64,000 nucleotides of DNA from Calonectria ilicicola (Eukaryota; Ascomycota; Sordariomycetes; Hypocreales; Nectriaceae): the NCBI GenBank assembly GCA_020809705.1, contig CP085827.1, forward strand, positions 4,278,001 to 4,342,000, written 5' to 3'. Below, one piece after another: positions 55,401-64,000 of the stretch (position 1 is the first letter of the stretch; every line of letters starts with the position of its first letter). The translations under genes were made by a program, and so were the position numbers. Under the pieces are notes generated by a model. That model made no database searches. It saw only the letters and a program-made list of their open reading frames with translations, and was not told where the DNA came from.

Positions 55401-56679
55401 GCCAGTAAGATCGCCGAAGCTCCGTTTTGTCGAGCAGCCCGTCGAACCGGCCAAGGGCCCCAAAGGACCCTAAGGTCGCCCGAGTGCCGCCACGCAGCCC
55501 GCAAGCACCGCAGAACATGGCTATTGCCTTTTCACACATAGCACCGACATCATCAATCAGCATTCGCATCAGCATGGCATCAGCAAGCACTTTGCGCAGA
55601 TGTACTGGGTGCAAATGGCACCAACACCACCACCATCCGTACCACGTCTATTCTACATTAAATTCTCTCCGCTTCTTCCCCTGGCCAATGCGCGTGTGTG
55701 CCTGTGCTTGTTTTCGCACTCCCTCTTCTCTCAAGAGCATCATTCCCTCTTTATTCTCCCATCCCTCCACCCATCCCTCATGGGCCACCACCAACTGCCC
55801 CCACTCCACCTCCTTCAGCACGCACGCTCACTGAGCACCGGGCGCACTTCGGTTGCCATCCGTGAGGGGGCGGACCCCTCTGTGGCCAAATGGTAGGTTG
55901 GCAGGCAAGCCCGCTGGCCTTGATCTTGGCGGTCTTCAGCGGCGGTGGCCAGTTCGGACGCTGGTACCTGGCTGAGTTCACAGCGGGCCCTTCCTGTGTC
56001 TCGAGGGCTTTAGCGCCCCACGGATACAGATCGCTCGGGGAAATGTTTGAGATTAACAAGTGTGACAGAGTGAGATGGCTGCCGTCAGATGAAATCCCAA
56101 ACGTCAAATATGGCGATTATTATCCCGAAATGACTGGCCTGGATGCGAGATGACCAGCATAATGTCCAAACTTGGTAGTGACGAGCGCCTCAGCCGAGAC
56201 AGCACATTGATGTCGCCAGGCCCGGCACCAATTCATGCAGGCTGAGTGTGATTGTGATTGAGTGCAGTTCCCGGGCAGCTGCGCTATTCCGTGCGTGGAA
56301 GCATATGTGCGCAAGTCTCGAGGCATTGCTCTGGGTCGGGTCATCAAGCATAGGTGTGACCTGCGCAAATGAATCATATGATGTCGGTGATGATAGAATT
56401 CATGTCATTGTGAGGTCTCAGTATCGAGGGGGCTGTGTTTTTTTGGCTTTCCCGTTTTGCAAGCTCCATGTTGCCCCTTCTCTCTCACCCACACCAGGAT
56501 TGGTTGGGCTTGCGTGAGGGCAAACGGGGCCATTTTCAACCTCTCAAGTTTGACACCAGTAACTCTCCCATGCTTATGTAGGGGTACTAACCCCCATTAT
56601 CCCTTTTTTGGTTCTTTTCTTTTCTTTTTCTGGGATTTTCTCACGATCGCCCTGTTCCCTTCCCGTCCCTTTTGGCCTC

Positions 56680-56742
56680 AAAATAAAAATAAAAATAAAA
56701 TAAATACAGAAAAAAGAAAAGAAAAAGAAAAAGAAAAAAAAA
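56680..56742. repeat. A-rich low-complexity tract (AAAAT / AAAAAG)
   Basis: AAAAT units are followed by AAAAG-type units on the + strand. Simple sequence in the gene-free region; no poly(A)-bearing element could be delimited upstream of it. Confidence 0.85.
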
Positions 56743-58704
56743 CCTCGCTACCCTATTCAGATTGCATGCTTCTGTGTCTAGCGTCTTCTCCATCAGACCC
56801 TAATTAGTTTCAGTAACCGATCAATTCAACGTCATGGTTTTTGGAGGTGTTCCTAGTGGCAGGTGCCGTTCTGGACTCTGTGCGTGAACATCGCCACGTG
56901 AACATCCGAGCAACAGCAATGCTGTAGTCAGGCAATGTATAATTGTACCCTTCTGAGGACATGCTATTGCTGCAGTGCCTGCATCGGTCTTTACCCAAAG
57001 GACATGATCAAAGGCTGGCTGAATGCCAGTGCCAAGCACAAGATCCTTGCCAAAGGCACAACGCCATCCAACTCTAGTGTGAGGTTGGCGGAGGCGGAGC
57101 AACGGAGAGGACCATTTTCAGCCCTCATGGAGGCAAGAGGGTTAGAGTGGAGGGGGGGCGACAAATGGTACATAGAGTGATTGGAATTTGGAATGTAGTC
57201 GGCGTTCCTTCACGCTATAGGGTCAGACCGAATAGCGGATTGAAGCACTCGAGCAGGGGTGGGTAGAATCGATGAGAAGGAAGCTAAGAGGTGCGTGGAT
57301 ATTCCCAGTGGCTGCAATTAATCGTCGGAGAGTAACAGCCGTTGGGAACCACAAGGATTCACGCTGGAACAGGCACACTTTGCTGGGAGCCTGAGCCATT
57401 AGAATAAAATTTCCCAGTCCGTGTGTAAGTCGTGTGTGAGGCGCACAATTGGAGCCGTGTCTCACTTGAGACAGCGAGCTCCCAATGAAAGGCCTTTGAC
57501 CCAAAGCCCCATCAAGCCGGTGTAATTCACTGCTTGTTCCCTGCTCGATTCACTTGCAGAGGATGGTTGCATTGCGCTTTAATACTATCTAGACCAAGTT
57601 TTATCATTTACGATCATGGTTTAGCACCGAAGTATAGTATAGTGCGCTTACATGCGCTGTGAGTGGGATGCCCGATTTGCGTTGGTAGCAAGACGACGCT
57701 GCATCCAACGGCGCCAGCGAATGATTTATCTCATCATTACCGCAAATGACATAAATGGTCGAGTTAATTGCAGACGAGCGATTTGGCCAGCTAACACCAG
57801 CTAACGCCAAGTAATGCCGTGAGCATCATGGTCCTGGGCGTGACCGAGCATCCAAGTCTTGCGCCCGTCGCCTCCATCGTACCATGATTTCTGCCCTCAA
57901 GCCGCACTCGCACCCGCACCCGCATCCGTACCTCCATGGTGTCGCAAAGCAGGCCTCACCATGCTCTGTGTTTATGTGCGCGTAGCCAAGTGACCAGCCG
58001 ACCAGACCAGTTGGCTGCATTTCCACCGACCTGCATTCTGGTCGCGGTGGCCTGAGGACAACGGAAAGGTGCCGGCGGGCCTATTGTTGCGCGGCTCCAC
58101 AGGAACCCGTCGGACCCAACAGGGTTTGCGCACAGGATGCTGCACCACGCGGTGTGATGAGCCTATGATGCAGTACGGTTGGTTTGGGTTGCATGCTGCG
58201 ACCTTTTACCCTCTGGTTGCATTTGCATTGTTTTCCCCCCATGGCTTTCCCCCTCCACGGCCAGTCTCTTCACCTCCTTGCGTGCCGATGCGTGGATGGT
58301 TTGGCGACCCTGTCGAGGTAGCAGGCACCCATTCTCCGTGCAGTTATTGCATCTTGGCAGGTACCTTTTGGAACCAAATTTCAATCCCTCCTTCCCTGCT
58401 CAGCGATCACCTATCCTTTCTCATTCTCCATATCATCAAATCGACATGATGCCAGCGCCGGGGTACCCTACTTTGGGTGGCATTGGCTGTTGTCCCACAG
58501 GGTCTTTTGGCAGACCAGGTACCTGCATCCTTGTTGAGAGGGGTTCGGTTCTGTCCTGTCCTGTCTGCTTTGACCTGCTTCTCTCACCTTCTCTAGGCCT
58601 TCTCGAAACAGGCCCAAACTCGATGGCTCATGCCAATGCACTCAACCTAGCTGCACTCTGCACTCTTCACTCTGCGCTCTGCTCTATTTGCCTCATAGAG
58701 ACAC

Positions 58705-58722
58705 CGAACTCGAACTCGAACT
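58705..58722. repeat. (CGAACT)3 hexanucleotide repeat
   Basis: Three perfect copies and a diverged fourth (CGACCT). Short simple repeat with no known role. Confidence 0.85.
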
Positions 58723-61700
58723 CGACCTCGGCCTGACTTGCTCGGTTCATCCCGAAGTCTTGAGGTTGGCTCCAATCGTGACCAATGCCCCCGCGCGGTC
58801 CACACTTCCCATGCCCGCCCGCCCTTGTCCCTTCCCTTCCCTTGTGCCCGTCTCGCGCTTCGTCCTTGGTCCTTGCCCAGCTTTGCTGGTTGCCCAACCT
58901 TCTCCTTCGTCCTGTTCGGGCGCCGGAACAGTCCCTTCGCCGGATGGACTTGGTGATGCGAGTCAGGTTGATGCATTTATTCAGCACCCTAACCAAGACC
59001 TTATTCGCATGCCCTCCCTAGCGTCACCTTTCAGAATCTCTAGCCCTGTCGGCCAAGTTGCCAGCTACGTAATGGTTGTCAGGTACACCTGAGCCATGGC
59101 TGAGAAGCTATTAGAGCCATCAGGTCGGGCGTCGCCAAGCGACCGGAGGCTAACCCTTGGACGTGAACCTCGTGCCGATTCGTGAGAGGGTCTAGAAGCT
59201 CTCTTGACCCCATATTCATCCTTAGCCTCCGAGACCAGCCCTCCGGGCCGCTGGTGGAGCTCGCCCTGACAGGTGCCGAAGTCAGTCGACGGTCTTTTGC
59301 ACATATGTAACGGAATTGGGAACGGAGTTTCTCAAGGCTCTCCGCTTCGCAGAACACAATATGATGCATCACGTCAGTAGTCCAATTATTGTTTCAGTCT
59401 ATATGTCCTTGGATCGCCGCACCCCCAGTTCTCTGCTCAAACTACCACGTGACAGCCAAGACGCCAGCCAAGGAGGACTCAGCATAGTCCAAAAATGACT
59501 AAGGCATCACCAACCGCCCTAGCTCACAACCGAGACGTTACTCCATGTGGCGAAAGGCAAGCAAGCCGGCTCTTTTTCCATCTCGGCCGGCTCCTCTGAA
59601 GTCCAAACTCATCATTGGTGGGCAATCGGCCTTCCTCGGACGCATTGCCCGAGACCGAAAACTACGCCACTGGCCTCTCGTCGCCCCAGATTTTTAGGAC
59701 TGGTCAAGGCCATGAAGTCATGCCAATTCAATCTAACGGGCCAACAGACTCGCCCGGCCATGCCGATAGGCCAAGTCCAGGTGGATCGTCCCCAGTTGGA
59801 ATTTTGCGCGCTAAGGCTGTTGCCGCGAGGCTGGCTCTGGGATGCGAAGGCCCTGTCTCTCATGGTTTCATCTCTTTGCTTGTGGGCGCTCTTCCATTTC
59901 ATCCTCAAACAGTTTGTCCACGCCCTATGTGGACCGGACCGGAACCCTGGTCCAACGCCAGATCTGATGAGCAGGCCAATACCACATGTGAATGGCTGAA
60001 GCCTTGAGGCTCGTGTCCCAAAATGGTACCCATCCCTGGTCCGCAACGGCCCTAGACATAATGGAGATGGGAAACTCGGGCCAAACCGACCAGTTGAGAC
60101 CTTCCCCCAGAAGCCCTGCCGCTAACGTTGCACATTTTCCAGCCACCCGACTGCATGCAGGCTATCCGTTGGAAGCGAATTGTCCATTTTTGGCACTGCC
60201 TTACGCCTTATGTCTTGGTGGCCTGGCCTGGCCTGCATGGCCTCTCGAAATACCCACCTACCGCATGGCAGTCACGGGCATGAAGAATAAGGGACAAACT
60301 AAGCTTGGCGGCACACGGCGATTGACATATTTGGCCCAGTGCAGGTTACCGAGCCGTGGGCGAGCCTCATTCAGATTGACAGACTTGGGGTTAGCTTCTG
60401 CGCTCCCTGGTTAGTGGAGACAGATGCAATGGTCTATGCTATACTGGGTGCTACCGAGGCATGCGAAACTAGAACATCTAAAAGGCTCAGAGAGTTTTCT
60501 ATGAAACTTGCGCACCACTGTTCAACCACACTAAGTAGCTTGGGCGTAAAGACGCTACGTGATGCCGTCCCAGTGGATAAGACCCGAGAGTCAAACCCCG
60601 AAGCCAGATCCCTCGCCGTTCTGAGGCTCTCCCATCTTGGGCTAGGGCATCCTACGTTGCCCGAAAAGGCTTCCCGCTTGTCTGATTCGGGACTAGCGGG
60701 TTTCTATTCTTGAAGTCGCCGCTGATCTTGTCTGCCCAGGGGCCGGTCAACACCCCATGCTCAGTGGACAGGCTTTTTGCGCCCTACGACAGTCAGCATC
60801 AGCTGTTTGCAGGATTGAGAGCGTAGGTGTGTCCTTGGGCCTGGTCAATCGGAATACCTTCAATAATTCGCCTCAGTAAGTGGCTGAGATGCGCCATTCT
60901 GACTCAGGCTGGATTGTGCCAGCTCTTCCAAGAGTGGAGGTTATGCACAACACGTTCCATTGACCTTGAATCACCTCTTCCCTCGATGTGCGTTATTTGT
61001 CATGCGGCGGTTTCCTGATTGCATCTTCCTGGGCGGTGAGCTCACTGCGATTCAGTCAAGCTGAACTCTGCATCGCACCACCACCACCACCATCACCGCC
61101 AGAGTAAAAGACTAGCAAGGCACGCGTCGTGTAGGCAAGCGTAGGCCCTAAATCGCGATGAAGCTCTGGTTGGGGGCCCACGTTACTCGAGCAAAGGATT
61201 CAAAGGCAACTAACAGGCATCAACTGCGATGCTAATGCCTACCCGCTCAGTCAATAGCCCTATCTCAAGTGTCCGTTTTAAGAGTACTGGCATCATTATC
61301 TTGAAAGCCGAGCAGGGGTCAGCAGGCGCCCAGATGCAACAAAACAAGCATACCCTTGACGAGGTGGCCGACCACGCTGCGGGGATGACTCCAATATGCT
61401 CGACATTACCACGACGCTGGTGCCATGGGATTTTTACGATTCGCCCAATAGGTTTCACAACTAGCCAGATGCAGCCTGAGGAGGTCGGGCAGGCTGCAAA
61501 ATGCCATGGGCTGCCCCGCAAGGATCCGCCCTCAACCGGATTTCCAGCCTTGGATCAACATTTGACCCAAAATTGCGCACGACAAAAATCCCTTGAGGGG
61601 ACCACACTCGTCCACTTTAAGGAGAAAAGACCTCACACCAAAGGGATCTCGGATACCGGTCAGAAGTCACTTTCGAGTCAGTGACGGGTTTCCCTACTAT

Positions 61701-64000
61701 GAACCCACCATGACGAAATGCAATCCCAAGGAAGTTAGGCTCGTGGTTCTTGTCCCACTGCCGGTGATTCGCTGGAGGGCAGCCACAGCGGGCTCCGCAC
61801 CGGCGAGATAATTTTAGAATTGCGAACAGGGAGCATTAGCTTGGGGATGGGCGTCTCTTTTTTTTTGTCCACCAAAATGATGCACGGCAAAGTTTTCTGG
61901 CAAATTGCGCCCATGGCCGGCATTATCGGCGAGAGCAGCCAAAGTTGATCTATGTACAATTGAACAACTTCTAAAGCGACGGGCAATGCATGGTGAGCTT
62001 GCAGAAGAAGTCAGCCCACCTCCACCTGATTTTCTGGGTTGAGAAGGAGATGAGCCATTCCAGTTTTCATGATGATGCTCATCATGTTATGGTGAGTGAG
62101 ATGATTGTCAGCCAACTCCTCATCCTTCCTTGTTGATATTTCCGTTCTGTTGGGCCACTAGAGGCGCCTCGCCTCCGAAACTCAGTACAGCGACAGCCGG
62201 TTGCACGCTGGCTGATCATCGGGTAGAGCTTAGCTCCACTTGGCCCGAACATGGTGCTAATTGAGCTATGGTGAAGAAACTCACTCATCAACTCCGAGAT
62301 CAGTTCCTGTGCTCGTTTTCTAGCCCAAAACTAGCTTCAAAGGCTGCATTAGAGATTATCAAAGCCACTTGCCGAGGATCAGTATGTGAAATGTCAGTTA
62401 TTTGAGTATCAACGCACACTTCCGGGGCCAGTAGTAGTAGGCTAAAGCATAATGTGGATGCATGACAAGACCAAGATCCATAAATGGATGCTGGGCATGA
62501 ACAGGTGACAAGGAAATTGCATGCAAACCTCAGGTTACAAATGAAGATAATTATCTAAAAATTGTCTAATACTAATATTAATAAGGTCCCAGAATCGAAG
62601 CAATGCCATTGAGGTTTAAATCCAAATCATGTGTCACACTTTATTCCTCTAGGAGCGACGACAAGACAATCTACAAACGCCATATTTGATGCGTGTCAAT
62701 GCTTGACAGCGGATGAAACTCGCTTTGGCGACGTGGTTGCAGGCTAGTGGCGTTGTCTGTGTAACCCCGCTGTGTCAGAACCATAACGGTCACAGGAGCT
62801 GTTAGTTTAACTTGCGACAAAAGTCTCATCTCGATATCAATAGTCTACTTAACCTATATTTTTCTTTGTATCCCATAAAAAAAATCCAATGAACGTTCAG
62901 GGGCGATTGCGCTAGATATGGTCGTTACCGGGATATCACCCACTAGACGAATCACGTCATACAGTATTCGACAAACCAGCTCCATTGATCATGATTTTAA
63001 GGACTGAGCCTTATGAGCATGCGGGTATACGGAATAGCTTTGGGTTCATTGCCAGTCGAATTCCGAAAACCCGAAGAAATGTTGGCTTTCAACAGCAATC
63101 ATGGGAAACTTGGCCTTTAAGCGCGCACAGGTCAGCGCGCACAATACTGAGCCTTGGGGGCGGGCTCGTTCATAACTCTACCTGCCATGATCGACCACGA
63201 TGCTACATCCAAATTCTGCTTGAAGCCGAGGCAAACCCCTAGAGAGCCAAGCCATGAAGCTATGTGAGTGTTTCCCTGTAGGGAAGGGATTGGCGATTGC
63301 ATAGTGTCCATTAATTTTCCCATAACTGCCGACATGTCGCAGAACTCTAAATCATCCGGCACGGGTTGTTGTCTACAGATTCAGACCGAAATGGAGGATG
63401 TGGTGCACGGACGAGGTGTCACCATGAGGAAATAAGGCGTTGATGGCGCTTAGTCAATGAATGGGACCTTGTCGCACAAGGCTGACTACCCAAGACACTG
63501 CTCATTAAGTCATGGCCCAAAGCGCAAAGGAAGCCATGCAAATATCTCGACAGAGGGTGTGAGCGACCTGCACGATAAGGCGTTCCCGCGGACCCACAAG
63601 ATCTAGTATCCTAGTTTAGGGCTCCAGGGATGCATCCTAGGTTGTGTCTGTCGAGTAACGTATCATCCATGGCTGCTTAGCCTGAGTTCTGCGGCCGGCT
63701 GAGGGAGAGAGTCATGAAGATACATGAGCGGGCAGGGCACGCCTTGACCAGCAGGTAGGGCGGATCCACGATTGATATCCAGCCTCATTGGAGCGGCACT
63801 GCCCGGCAGATGGGATGAGACAAAACGGCAACGACGGCGCTGATGAATGCCAGGGTCGTGCAAAAGGCCACTCACTTAGCAAGGGAGTTTGGGATCTCCC
63901 AGGCGTAGTCTTTCCATCTCGGTTGCACAGACGGGACGGCGGGTCCGATCAGGAACCCTTGAATTTGGCGTTACCAGCCCGGCGTTCTCCCATGTCAATG

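Larger units (their letters stand above)
52401..64000. other. Long gene-free region to the window end (11.6 kb)
   Basis: No gene can be supported on either strand. The first 600 nt are the upstream region of the Upc2-like gene. The section from about 53000 to 55500 is GC-rich and gives many overlapping random frames. A-rich sequence occurs at 56680-56742. A (CGAACT)3 repeat lies at 58705-58722. A CAC-rich triplet tract is at about 61077-61096. From about 62400 to 63000 the sequence is AT-rich. I find no tRNA, 5S rRNA, terminal repeats or transposase-like frame. Confidence 0.45.

Noticed and set aside
62225..62275. Minus-strand tRNA-like D arm (atagctcaattagc)
   Set aside because: No T arm or acceptor partner at the right distance on the minus strand.

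Overview
The window looks like nuclear DNA of a filamentous ascomycete, most likely a sordariomycete and perhaps Hypocreales. The reasons are the very short introns (about 45-95 nt) with GTRNGT donors and YAG acceptors, the compact conserved genes separated by long spacers, an intron-containing nuclear tRNA gene, and the protein repertoire: an Upc2-type Zn2Cys6 regulator, a Dcr2-like phosphatase, an Ssh4/Ear1-like SPRY protein and a fungal NLR. The order is inferred and not tested by database search. I see no CRISPR, bacterial operon, rRNA gene or intact transposon.

Layout. At 1-470 (-) lies the 5' part of a Tho1/SARNP-like SAP-domain protein, cut by the window edge. At 2373-4234 (+) is a four-exon Dcr2-like membrane-anchored metallophosphatase. 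At 4848-8484 (-) is a five-exon NLR of 1148 aa with a SesB-like alpha/beta-hydrolase, an NB-ARC ATPase and a TPR array. At 9119-9210 (+) is tRNA-Ala(UGC) with a 20-nt intron. At 10363-11277 (-) is a 304-aa protein that I do not recognise by name but that has a layout like fungal gasdermins. At 12409-18486 (-) is a 2025-aa disordered protein with a Dbl-homology-like core. At 21045-21725 (-) is a small acidic/basic protein with a KVRF motif. At 26663-27568 (+) is an endonuclease/exonuclease/phosphatase-family enzyme. At 34586-36460 (+) is a low-complexity coiled-coil protein. At 41377-42552 (+) is a single-pass membrane protein. At 44937-46659 (+) is a three-exon Ssh4/Ear1-like SPRY ubiquitin-ligase adaptor. 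At 50430-52400 (-) is a six-exon Upc2-like transcription factor. From 52401 to 64000 I can support no gene.

How the genes relate. Most are unlinked housekeeping or regulatory genes: mRNA export, cell-cycle/UPR phosphatase, endosomal sorting, sterol-type regulation and Rho signalling. The part that may act as a system is 4.8-11.3 kb. There an NLR with an enzymatic effector domain sits 1.9 kb from, and on the same strand as, a candidate pore-forming (gasdermin-like) protein. That would be a fungal allorecognition or cell-death neighbourhood, but the gasdermin assignment is inference from sequence layout and needs a structural search. Exon structures were derived by reading splice signals and checking phase, so each multi-exon gene closes in frame.
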